DNA of 64,000 nucleotides from Sphingobium fuliginis (lineage in GTDB: Bacteria > Pseudomonadota > Alphaproteobacteria > Sphingomonadales > Sphingomonadaceae): the NCBI RefSeq assembly GCF_004152845.1, contig NZ_SEON01000002.1, positions 558,001-622,000 on the forward strand, in the 5' to 3' direction. Positions 1 to 8,765 of this stretch are shown piece after piece. Both the position numbers and the translations under genes were made by a program. The first letter of the stretch is position 1, and every line of letters begins with the position of its first letter. The notes under the pieces were generated by a model. It was not told the origin of the DNA, searched no databases, and saw nothing but the letters and a program-made list of their open reading frames with translations.

Positions 1-291
1 GTCGTCGACCTTTTGCCGGTCACTCGCGCCAACTGGTATCACCGCGACCAACGTGGCAGCTGGTCGATCAAGGCTGTTCTGCCCACCGTCGCTCCAGAGC
101 TTGATTATTCTGAGCTGGAGGTCAAAGATGGCGGGAACGCCCAGGCCGCATATCTCGAGGCCATCTCCCCCGAAACGACGGCAGCCCGCCGAGCAGCACT
201 CGATACGGCGCTACGCGCTTATTGCGGGCGAGATACAGAAGCCATGATCGTCCTTGCCAAGCATCTCTGCCAGAACGGAGATGGCGACTAA
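1..291 (+). CDS. DUF2779 family protein, C-terminal end (5' truncated by window)
   Basis: The frame is open from the first base and ends in TAA, giving about 96 residues of a C-terminus. The segments RGSWSIKAVLPTVAPELDY, AQAAYLEAI and LRAYCGRDTEAM are, as I recall the family, characteristic of the end of DUF2779 proteins, which combine a RecB/Cas4-like nuclease region with an RNase H-like C-terminal domain whose terminal YCxRDT motif carries an acidic residue. The N-terminal part is outside the window. It lies 71 bp upstream of the sbcD-like gene on the same strand and may share its transcript. The family name rests on motif memory only. Confidence 0.6.
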   Translation, partial: VVDLLPVTRANWYHRDQRGSWSIKAVLPTVAPELDYSELEVKDGGNAQAAYLEAISPETTAARRAALDTALRAYCGRDTEAMIVLAKHLCQNGDGD

Positions 292-362
292 GCCAACGCC
301 GGCCAATCCTTCCGCGATCAAGTTACGTCCATTTCTGTCGCCAATTTTGCGAAACTTAGCCC

Positions 363-1595
363 ATGACCGAATCGATACCCGCCTTCCGGCTGATCCATAG
401 TTCTGACTGGCATATCGGGCATGAGCTGTTCAGCCATGAACGAGAGGCAGAGCATGGCGCATTTCTCTCCTGGCTTCTTGATCGCCTAATAGCAGAAGAA
501 GCGGATCTCCTGCTCATAACGGGTGACATATACGATGTGGCGAATCCGCCAGTGTCGGCCATGGCACGCCTTTATGCATTTCTTCGGGATGCAACGACGC
601 GCTGCCCCAATCTGCAGATCGTCATCATTGGTGGGAACCATGACAGCGCCGCGCGGATCAATCTACCCGCCGCACTTCTCGGCCCTGGGCGCATCCACCT
701 TGTGGGCTCCCTGCCCCGCGCAAATGGCGTGGCAGACCTCGATCGGTTGCTGATCCCGCTCACCGATCGGACGGGTAAGCCCGCAGCATGGTTGGCAGCC
801 GTTCCCTACTGCCGGCCTGGAGATACGGGCGCCGGCGGCCTTGCCGAGTTGTACGCCAACGTTCTGACGGCGGGCGCTGCACGAGCAGACGAGCTGCCTC
901 TCATAGTGACCGGCCACCTTCACGTCGCGGAAGGGGACATCTCTGAACATTCAGAACGTCGAATCACCGTGGGCGGGGAGGAAGCCCAAGCCACAGCCCT
1001 CTTTGACGACCGAGCAACCTATGTTGCGCTTGGCCATCTTCATCGTCCTCAGACGATCAAGGGCGATACTCTGATCCGTTATGCGGGTTCGCCGTTCCCC
1101 TTGTCCGCAACGGAAAGGCTCTACCGCCATTCAATCAGCATAGTGGACTTGGCGGCCGGCGGTGCGAGCGTCCGGGACGAAGAAATTCCCCGCCTTGTCC
1201 CCTTTCTGACAATCCCGGCCGACGGTCCAAAGCCGATCGGCGAGGTTGAGATCGCAATTCAGGGATTGGATTTCGATCCCGATATGCCTCGCGGGCTGCA
1301 TCCATTTGTGGAAGTTTCAGTCCTCGTTGATGGCCCTGAACCAAAACTACAGGCTCGGGTCATGGCGGCACTCGATGGGAAGGCTGTGCGGCTGACGCGC
1401 ATTGCACGGGTCTCGGCTCGTGAGGCCACCAACCAGGCCATCGCTGAGCGCGATGTAGATCTAGCCGAACTGCTTCCTGATGCTGTTTTCGCAGAGCTGT
1501 TCGAGCGGGCTCACGGCAGCGAACCGCCGGACGATTTAAAGCAAGCGTTTCAGACCCTTCTCATCGAGACTCAAGCATCGAGGGAGGACGCCTAA
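363..1595 (+). CDS. sbcD: SbcD/Mre11-like nuclease subunit
   Basis: A 410-residue metallophosphoesterase of the SbcD/Mre11 family, predicted to cut DNA ends and hairpins together with the SbcC ATPase. The metal-binding motifs occur in order: HSSDWHIGH (residues 12-20), ITGDIYD, IIGGNHDS, VTGHLHVAEGD and ALGHLHRPQ. The length is normal for bacterial SbcD. The stop overlaps the sbcC start as TAATG, so the two subunits are probably translationally coupled. As a second, island-borne copy it could serve phage or plasmid defence rather than housekeeping repair; that is inference, since the window does not show whether the chromosome has its own sbcCD. Confidence 0.88.
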   Translation: MTESIPAFRLIHSSDWHIGHELFSHEREAEHGAFLSWLLDRLIAEEADLLLITGDIYDVANPPVSAMARLYAFLRDATTRCPNLQIVIIGGNHDSAARINLPAALLGPGRIHLVGSLPRANGVADLDRLLIPLTDRTGKPAAWLAAVPYCRPGDTGAGGLAELYANVLTAGAARADELPLIVTGHLHVAEGDISEHSERRITVGGEEAQATALFDDRATYVALGHLHRPQTIKGDTLIRYAGSPFPLSATERLYRHSISIVDLAAGGASVRDEEIPRLVPFLTIPADGPKPIGEVEIAIQGLDFDPDMPRGLHPFVEVSVLVDGPEPKLQARVMAALDGKAVRLTRIARVSAREATNQAIAERDVDLAELLPDAVFAELFERAHGSEPPDDLKQAFQTLLIETQASREDA

Positions 1596-4500
1596 TGCGT
1601 GTCCTAGCAATCCGCGGACGCAATCTCGCCAGCCTGAACGGCGATTTTAAAGTTGATTTCGAAGCCGAGCCACTGAGCGACGCCGGCATCTTCGCGATCA
1701 CCGGCCCGACAGGCGCAGGGAAATCTACCTTGCTCGACGCAATGTGCCTGGCATTGTTCGATTCTGTACCACGTCTCGGCGCAGCACCGGCACGGGCCAA
1801 GTTCGAAACTGCCCAAGGTGACGAGTTGTCGGCAGGAGACCCTAGGGCCATCCTTCGGCATGGCTCCGGCGAGGGTTTCGCCGAGCTCGACTTTGTTGGG
1901 CGAGACGGAGAGCGCTACCGCGCCCGGTGGACCGTCCAGCGCGCTCGTCAGAAGACCGATGGTCGTATGCAGGCTACCCGGCACAACCTCACGCGCCTTG
2001 CTGACGGTGAGATCTTGGGGGGGACCAAAACTGAAACGCTGGCGGAAATTCACCGTCTCGTCGGTTTGTCAGCTGAGCAGTTTCGTCGGGCCGTCCTCCT
2101 GGCACAGGGCGATTTCGAGGCCTTCATCAAGGCTGACGATAACGAGCGAGCCCAGCTACTCGAACGGCTGACGGGGTCGCATATTTATGCGACTCTTGGC
2201 CGCGCAGCTCATGGAAAGGCAACGACACTCCGGGCCGAGCAGCAGGCAATCCTAGATCGCATTGAGGCGCAGAACGGCCTCGACGACGAAGCACGCCAGG
2301 TCGCCGAAGAGCAGCACAGTGCCGCGAAGAACGTCGCGGATAGAACCGCGGCCACGATTGGAGAACTCTCCAAAGCTGCTCGCTGGGAAAGCGATCGTAC
2401 GGCCTTGGCCAACAAGGTGACGGAATGTGAGTTGGCCGTATCGACCGCGAACACTGCCCGCGAAGAAGCCGCCCCTCGGCATGAGACATTGCGCGTGCGC
2501 AAAGCCGCGTTCGCCCTCGCAGGAGACTGGACCGCCGTCCAAGATGCGGCCACGCTGGCGCAGGAAGCGCGCCAAACTCTTGTGGTGCGGCAAAGTGAAC
2601 TTGGGCAGGCGAGCGAGCGCGCGACGCAGACGGCAGCTGAAGAAAGTCATGCAGCAGCTCAACTCCAGCTCGAGACGGAACGGGTCGCCGCTCAATCTCC
2701 TGAGATCGAAGAAGCCCGTGTGCTCGACCGGAAGCTGTCCGACACAAACGCATCGCTTGATGGCATAGCAGACGTTCGCGCTGCGCGCGCGCAAGCCCTA
2801 TCCGGATGTCGGGAGCTTGAGCAGGCCGCCAACACCTTGTTGGCTGAGGCAGCAGAAACTCGTGACGGCCAAGCATCGTGGCTTACGGCGAACGCCGGGC
2901 TTGCCACGTTGGCTGCACAGCAGCAGGAACTCGCGGCAGAGCTCGTCGAGATCGCAGCGGTCGATATAAAGCTGTCCGAGCTTTCAGAGAGCGCAGAGGA
3001 AGCAGAGGCTTCCAAAATAGAGGCCGACGCCAGATGGGAGGCCGCCAAGGCAGCCGAAGAGGGAACAGCCGCCGCTGCCATGTGGGCTCGCAACATATTG
3101 GACGAGGCTAAGGCTTCAGCACCCTCAGATGCTGCCTTCTCAGCGCTCATTGAAAAACGGGATCGCTTGGGAGGTCTTTCCCCTCTCCTAGTAGACTGGA
3201 AGCATCAAGAAGCTCAGGTAGAAACATCCCGCGACCTCCTCGTCCGTCTGCGCAGCAATTTCGATGACGCTAAGGCCGAACGCGAAGATCTGGTCGCCCG
3301 GCATTCCCAGGTCAGCTCCTCCCTTCCTATTCTGCGAGCGCAATTGCAGGAGGCACGGCGTGCCGGCGAGCTAGCCGAAACGGCCTCGGGCGAAGCGGCA
3401 ATGCAACTTCGCGCCACGCTTGAGGATGGACAGGCCTGCCCGGTTTGCGGAGCGACCGAACATGCGTTGAGTGCGATCGACTCACTCTTAGGCCTCCAGC
3501 TTCGGGAGCAGCGGGAGCGTATCGCCCAGCTGGACGCCTCACTGTCTTCAAAGACCGCTGAAGAGGCCGCCCTCACCACAGGCATCCAGTCTACTGATCA
3601 ATCGATCCTCCGGCTGAACCACGACATAGAGAGCCAGACCGCAGCATTGGCCACGGCCAGCAATAATGCCCAGTCTGCCTTTGCAGTCCTGTCAGAAAAG
3701 TGCAGCTCCGTGGGCCTTGATCCGGCCGGGCCGGACTTCGAAGCTACTCTGCAAAGCGAACTCGCCGCGCTGGACAAGCAGCGCGCTTCGATGACGGAGG
3801 CGAGGACCGCAGTCACGATTGCGCAGGTCGCCGATGAAAAGGCTCGAAACGAGTGGGAGAAATGCCGCGCAGCCTCCAGTCTCGCCGCTCAGACAGTGCG
3901 CGATATCGAACAGCAATCGAGCGGCATAGCGGAGCGCCGATCGCACGCTACCGAAACACGTGATCGGCTCGCGCGGTCGATCGACGCGAGGTTCGGCGGC
4001 AGCGCAGATTGGCGACAGTTACCTGAACCCGCAGCCTGGCTCGACGAATCGGCCAAGGCTTGGCGCGCCCACTCTGCGGAACATTCACGGCTTCTCGCCG
4101 CAATTCCGGGGCTGGAGAAGTCCGTTGCTGACGCGCGTACGGAGACCGCCACAGCCACCGCCCGGTTCGACGAAATCGAGTCTCAAGCGAAGGGTTGGGA
4201 GGAGGATCAGCTTCGGCAAACGGACGCTCGTAAGAGCCTGCTTGACGGCGACACAGTGGATATCGTTGTCGCCCGCAACGAAGCGGCCCTATCGCAGAGC
4301 CGCCGAGCTGTGGAAGTTGCCCAATTAGAGGCCAGCAAGGCGCGAGAGCGGCAGGCGGCCGCAACAGCTCACAAAGAGTCCGCGGACCAAGAAGCAAAGC
4401 GCAGGATCAAGGACCATCTTGATCGCCAAGGTCGATTTCACGCACGCATTGCTGAGTTGGCGATCGAAGAAGACGCCGTCGCCGACGCAGCTCGAGCGGG

Positions 4501-5302
4501 ACAGGAGGCCATCGATCAGGAGGCTGCGGCTCTTGCCAACATCGACAGGGCCGCAGAACAGGCTGCTGCCCTCCTGACCCAACGACAGCAGGATCTGAGC
4601 CGCCACGATCAGACTGACCCTCCTTCCCTCTCCGGCGATGCCCTTGCTCAAGCAGTCAGCGAAGCCAAACAAGCTGACGAGGCGGCCCAGCAGGCGCTCC
4701 AAGATGCCCAATTCGTACTCCGCCGGGATGATGAGGTTCGGACGCAGACTACGAAGCTTCGTGCCGACCTGGAACGCGAGCGGGCAGCGGCGCAGGTGTG
4801 GCTCGCCCTTGATGAACTCATCGGCGATGCGACGGGCGCTCGGTTCCGGCGCTTTGCCCAAGGCTTAACGCTTGATCGCCTGCTGGCGCACGCAAATTCG
4901 AGGCTGACGGATCTCAAGCCCCGTTATGAACTCCAGCGCGCTTCTGGTGCCGACATGCTTATCCAAGTGATCGACCATGACATGGCTGGCGAAATCCGCG
5001 GTGTGCACAATCTTTCAGGCGGCGAGCGCTTCCTCATCAGCCTTGCCCTGGCACTAGGCCTTGCCGAGATGTCGACCGGCCGCGGCCTCAAAATCGAAAG
5101 TCTGTTCATTGATGAGGGGTTTGGCGCATTAGATGGTGCCAGCCTCGGCCAAGCCCTATCGGTATTGGAGCACCTCCATGCGACGGGCCGCAGAGTGGGC
5201 GTCATCAGCCATGTCGAGGAGATCAAAGAACGTATTCCAGTGAAAATCGAAGTGACACCAGTGGCACGGGGCCGCAGCGAACTGGCCGTAGTCAGCGGAT
5301 AG
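1595..5302 (+). CDS. sbcC: SbcC/Rad50-like ATPase subunit
   Basis: A 1235-residue SMC-like ATPase. It has an N-terminal Walker A (GPTGAGKST, residues 37-45), long alanine- and glutamate-rich coiled-coil arms, a central zinc hook CPVC at about residues 614-617, an ABC signature NLSGGERFLISLALA near residue 1137 and a Walker B LFIDEGFGALD near residue 1168. This is the complete Rad50/SbcC architecture, and the length is in the usual range of about 1000-1250. It should dimerize through the hook and drive the SbcD nuclease. It is followed by a 520-bp gap and then the convergent helicase operon. I see no frameshift or missing motif. Confidence 0.9.
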   Translation: MRVLAIRGRNLASLNGDFKVDFEAEPLSDAGIFAITGPTGAGKSTLLDAMCLALFDSVPRLGAAPARAKFETAQGDELSAGDPRAILRHGSGEGFAELDFVGRDGERYRARWTVQRARQKTDGRMQATRHNLTRLADGEILGGTKTETLAEIHRLVGLSAEQFRRAVLLAQGDFEAFIKADDNERAQLLERLTGSHIYATLGRAAHGKATTLRAEQQAILDRIEAQNGLDDEARQVAEEQHSAAKNVADRTAATIGELSKAARWESDRTALANKVTECELAVSTANTAREEAAPRHETLRVRKAAFALAGDWTAVQDAATLAQEARQTLVVRQSELGQASERATQTAAEESHAAAQLQLETERVAAQSPEIEEARVLDRKLSDTNASLDGIADVRAARAQALSGCRELEQAANTLLAEAAETRDGQASWLTANAGLATLAAQQQELAAELVEIAAVDIKLSELSESAEEAEASKIEADARWEAAKAAEEGTAAAAMWARNILDEAKASAPSDAAFSALIEKRDRLGGLSPLLVDWKHQEAQVETSRDLLVRLRSNFDDAKAEREDLVARHSQVSSSLPILRAQLQEARRAGELAETASGEAAMQLRATLEDGQACPVCGATEHALSAIDSLLGLQLREQRERIAQLDASLSSKTAEEAALTTGIQSTDQSILRLNHDIESQTAALATASNNAQSAFAVLSEKCSSVGLDPAGPDFEATLQSELAALDKQRASMTEARTAVTIAQVADEKARNEWEKCRAASSLAAQTVRDIEQQSSGIAERRSHATETRDRLARSIDARFGGSADWRQLPEPAAWLDESAKAWRAHSAEHSRLLAAIPGLEKSVADARTETATATARFDEIESQAKGWEEDQLRQTDARKSLLDGDTVDIVVARNEAALSQSRRAVEVAQLEASKARERQAAATAHKESADQEAKRRIKDHLDRQGRFHARIAELAIEEDAVADAARAGQEAIDQEAAALANIDRAAEQAAALLTQRQQDLSRHDQTDPPSLSGDALAQAVSEAKQADEAAQQALQDAQFVLRRDDEVRTQTTKLRADLERERAAAQVWLALDELIGDATGARFRRFAQGLTLDRLLAHANSRLTDLKPRYELQRASGADMLIQVIDHDMAGEIRGVHNLSGGERFLISLALALGLAEMSTGRGLKIESLFIDEGFGALDGASLGQALSVLEHLHATGRRVGVISHVEEIKERIPVKIEVTPVARGRSELAVVSG

Positions 5303-5822
5303 ATAACTCACAGGTTTCATATCTTGATCCGCCCTCTTGATGTTGTTGATTCAACAATCCGCCAATGATCGGCGCTGGGGCATTCGCAACTGTCGAGTTC
5401 GGGGCGTCGATCTGAAGAATATGAGATTTGCGCCATAAGAGTTGGTGACTGTAGCCGCCAAGAGAGCTGTCATAAAAAAGGAGTAGGCGGTCACTACGCA
5501 TACCGTTGCCTCCACCCTCCGCCCAATCGTGCGGAGCAGCCCCCGCCTCATCCCCCTCGCGAGTGGGGCCGGCCTCGATCTGCAGAGGAGGCAAGCGTTC
5601 GCGGTCACCGTAGGTGCCGTGCCAGCTGACACGTCGGACCATGCGAGGTGGTACATGCTCGATTGCGAATGGCCGGTTCGGAGCTCGGATGTGGGATAGC
5701 TGCCGATCGGGCGCGTCGCGTACCGAATAACACCGATACCGAGAACTCCTCCGAAGTTACCGTTCTGCGCTGCCAGGCTCCTGACCGTCTCGCGGCGAGA
5801 TCCACCTTCGTGCAAGACCGCT
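5303..5822. other. 520-bp gap between convergent sbcC and helicase genes
   Basis: Several overlapping open frames of 60-180 codons occur on both strands, but none shows a recognizable domain, a convincing ribosome binding site or protein-like composition throughout. No clear terminator hairpin followed by a T-run was found. The stretch may be a junction left by insertion or deletion between two island modules. I assign no gene. Confidence 0.5.
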
Positions 5823-8765
5823 TCAGCCCGAGGCCGCGGAGACCCGCGAGATCGCGGAGAGGTCGATCGCGAGCTCCCGCCCTCCGGTTTCATCAGCCCC
5901 CACGCGGCGGAGCATCGCGACGAAGGCCTCGGGGTCTGGCTGGCCCAGGGCGAGCCGGTAGTAGAGCAGGTCCTCGAGCATGCGGTCGCGTCGGGCGGCC
6001 CGATGGCTGAACCGCCAGTCGAAGCTGACGCTGGTTGGACGGCCTTCGGCCGGAAGCCACCATCGCTCGAGTCCCGTGCGATCGCTGTCGATCCTCCTAG
6101 CCAACGAGATCAGCTCGCCGAACGGGCTCGCGCCACGGGTGGCCGCGAGCGAAGGCGCGCCGTGCTCCCGCGCCAGCGAGCGGCGGACCGCGAGGCTTCC
6201 GTATCGCGCGATGCGGCCCTCGCGCTGCTCGAAGTCGACCGGATCGCCTGGCAGGTCCCAGTGGACGATCCGGCTGCACCACAGGTGAAAGTCCAGCCCC
6301 TCCTGGCCGATTGACGTTGTGCAGAGCATGTGCGGCCAGAAGGGCGAGTTGAACGCGCGGCGCAGGGTGTCACTGCGGAGGCGCCTGCCGCCCTTCTTGC
6401 CGCCTCGGCTTTGCTCGCCACTGGCGAAGGGGGTGACAGCCTGCACCGGGACGCGGTGGTTGGCTTTGCCGCGGCGGAACTGCACGAGGCCGGGACGGTC
6501 GAGCAGACCCGCCGAAAGCTGTTCGACGATCTCCAGTCCTTCGGCATCGCCCAGTCTGGAGAGGAGGCACATCTGCTCGTCCAGCACGGCCTCGAAGCCC
6601 CCCTTGAGCATCGCGTCGGCAAGCGCGTCCGGATAGCGCTTTTTCTTGGACGATGACTGGATGAGGTCGGCAAAGACCCTGTGGCCGAGATAGGGTCGCA
6701 GGCTTTCCCATGAGAATGCAAATGTCCGCTGTCGGTCCCGGGGTCGATGTTGCGGTACGCCGTGACGCACGAGGCATCGCGCCAAGATCGATCCCGGCGA
6801 TGACAAGAGGTGTTCACTGAGCGCCGCCACCTCGGCCGGCGAAACCCGGTTAATCTTGGGCAGGTCGGACCAGTTTTTGGCTTTCGCACCCCTGGTGGCC
6901 TTTGCAGCCAGCCGGGACACGCCTTGGTATGTGGTCCCATTGATCTCGCGCTCGATCCCAGCCGCGACGATCCAGGTGGGACGTTTCTCCGTCCCATCGA
7001 CGCGGATCCGCTTCGCCAGCAGATACGCCTCGAGCTGCCGCCGGGCGTCCGCCCGGACGCTCGTCAGCGTCGTGCCGCTGGACTTCTGCGGTTCGATCGC
7101 GAGCGGCAGGTTGGGCCATGGCATGAAGAGTCCGACCAGCGCACCGGTCTCGCTGCCGCCCGGTCGCAGGAGCGGGACCGGCGCCTTCTCCTTTGGCTTG
7201 CGAAGTCCGCCGAACAGGTTGATTGAGAGGAGCGCCGAGATGGCGGTCGGGGCACCGCGCCACCTGCTGAACAGCAGCGTCTTGCCAGGTAGCGGTCGCC
7301 TGCTAGACCACGGGCCCTCCAGTCGCCACCAAGCGACGGTTGGCGGCTGCCACGGCAGCGAGAGGTGGCCCGGATCCCCGACCAGCTGGGCGAGATGGCG
7401 CAGCTGGGGGTGCGCCAGGCTGCCCTTGCCGCTTCCGGCTTCGATCGGAGCGGGCCTGGCGGTCTTGAGGGACTTCCAGACCTTGTAGCCTTGCATCGTC
7501 TGCGCAGGGTACGGGATCGAAGTCCACATCGCTGGCGCCCAGCCAGCGAACTCCGACCCCGCCGCCTCGGCGAAATGCTTGAACACGACGAGGTCTTGGG
7601 TCTCCACCGAGACCTGCGGGTTCTCGCGATCGAACAGATCCTCCTTGTGCACCAGGGCACGCTCCGTCCGCGCCATCAGCGGCCGGAGGAGCGCCTCGAG
7701 CCTCTCCTTAGCGGCGAGGACCGAAGCACGGATCGCGTCCCTCGTCCCGGTCGTCTGCAGCGCCCGGTGGTATTCGCGCATCGCGTCTTCGACCGCGGCG
7801 CGGCGACTATCGTCGTCAGCGAGGAAGCCAGCGAGATCGATAAGTGATCGGTAGTGATCGACTTCGTGGATCTCGTCGCCGCCGAGGCGTCGTAGCCTGT
7901 AGGGCGTCGCCGATAGCAGCAGCACCGCTGGTCGCTCGTCGCCGCCGAGAAGTGCCTCCACCAGGAGCCGGTGGATCCGCGCACGCTCCTGCTTGAGCGG
8001 GACGTTCGACGTCTCGGTCTTCGGAATGATGAGGTCAGCGTATCGGTGGAACTCGTCGAGGACGACTAGGTCGGGCTTGACCGTCCTAAGGCGGAGGGCA
8101 GCCAGTGCGAGAACCGATCGGAAGCGCCCCACGAACTCGACTATGTCGACGTCCTCGCGATCGAGCCATTTCATGGCAGCCTTCTCGATGCTTTCCGACG
8201 GGCAATCGAAGACGTCCCGCATCGCCCGCTCGATACCAGCGGCGGTGAAGCCGTTCAGGTCACCGCGGTCGGCGAGCAGGCGTCGTCCGCCGGCCGCGCG
8301 CTCGCGGTCGAGCCGCTTCACGGCCGACAGCAACGCCGGGAAGCGGTCGAGCGCTGAGCGGATCAGTTCGCGCTCTGCCTTCCGCCCGGTCCTCGGGCCC
8401 GGCTTCCAACCGGGCAGGCTCGTTTCAGGTGTGAAGGTGAATACCCGGAACCCGTTTCCCTCCTCAGGCAGCCAGCCAGGGACCAACGCGAGCCGGTCGC
8501 CGCCGGGATCGTATTGCTCGGGGTCGATACCGGTGAGCGAGACGAACTTCGGCCGGTTCTGACCGGCTATCTCAAGGCTCGGGCAGAGATACATCACGTT
8601 CAGCCGCCTGCGTCCCGTTTGCAGCCGCTGGGCAATCGTCCGGGCGATGACGGTCTTCCCGAGGCCGACCTCGTCGGCTACGAGGAAGCGGCGCGACCCG
8701 CTGGCCTTGAGAACCTCGCTCGCCACTTCGACGGTCCGGGACTGGAACGGTGCCAGTTCCATCAT
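5823..8765 (-). CDS. SF2 (SNF2/DEAD-like) helicase, putative defence protein
   Basis: A 980-residue superfamily 2 helicase or translocase. Visible motifs are motif I DEVGLGKT (residues 31-38), motif II VLDEFHRYADL (about 235), motif III LLLSATPYRL (about 285), motif V TTSIGQEGLDF and motif VI QREGRIARYGS (about 847). The roughly 400 residues between the two RecA-like lobes are unassigned and may hold substrate-recognition regions. The ATG start overlaps the stop of the upstream PLD-like gene as ATGA, making it the last gene of a tightly coupled operon with PLD-like and DUF6361 genes. Helicase plus PLD nuclease pairings are known in phage-defence systems such as DISARM, but the DISARM DUF1998 and methyltransferase genes are absent here. 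Helicase identity is firm; the defence role is inferred. Confidence 0.85.
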   Translation of the reverse strand: MMELAPFQSRTVEVASEVLKASGSRRFLVADEVGLGKTVIARTIAQRLQTGRRRLNVMYLCPSLEIAGQNRPKFVSLTGIDPEQYDPGGDRLALVPGWLPEEGNGFRVFTFTPETSLPGWKPGPRTGRKAERELIRSALDRFPALLSAVKRLDRERAAGGRRLLADRGDLNGFTAAGIERAMRDVFDCPSESIEKAAMKWLDREDVDIVEFVGRFRSVLALAALRLRTVKPDLVVLDEFHRYADLIIPKTETSNVPLKQERARIHRLLVEALLGGDERPAVLLLSATPYRLRRLGGDEIHEVDHYRSLIDLAGFLADDDSRRAAVEDAMREYHRALQTTGTRDAIRASVLAAKERLEALLRPLMARTERALVHKEDLFDRENPQVSVETQDLVVFKHFAEAAGSEFAGWAPAMWTSIPYPAQTMQGYKVWKSLKTARPAPIEAGSGKGSLAHPQLRHLAQLVGDPGHLSLPWQPPTVAWWRLEGPWSSRRPLPGKTLLFSRWRGAPTAISALLSINLFGGLRKPKEKAPVPLLRPGGSETGALVGLFMPWPNLPLAIEPQKSSGTTLTSVRADARRQLEAYLLAKRIRVDGTEKRPTWIVAAGIEREINGTTYQGVSRLAAKATRGAKAKNWSDLPKINRVSPAEVAALSEHLLSSPGSILARCLVRHGVPQHRPRDRQRTFAFSWESLRPYLGHRVFADLIQSSSKKKRYPDALADAMLKGGFEAVLDEQMCLLSRLGDAEGLEIVEQLSAGLLDRPGLVQFRRGKANHRVPVQAVTPFASGEQSRGGKKGGRRLRSDTLRRAFNSPFWPHMLCTTSIGQEGLDFHLWCSRIVHWDLPGDPVDFEQREGRIARYGSLAVRRSLAREHGAPSLAATRGASPFGELISLARRIDSDRTGLERWWLPAEGRPTSVSFDWRFSHRAARRDRMLEDLLYYRLALGQPDPEAFVAMLRRVGADETGGRELAIDLSAISRVSAASG

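Noticed and set aside
5351..5893. 180-codon minus-strand frame between sbcC and the helicase gene, and a 120-codon plus-strand frame at 5648-6010
   Set aside because: They overlap each other and the helicase end, have low-complexity arginine/proline/serine stretches and no ribosome site or domain.
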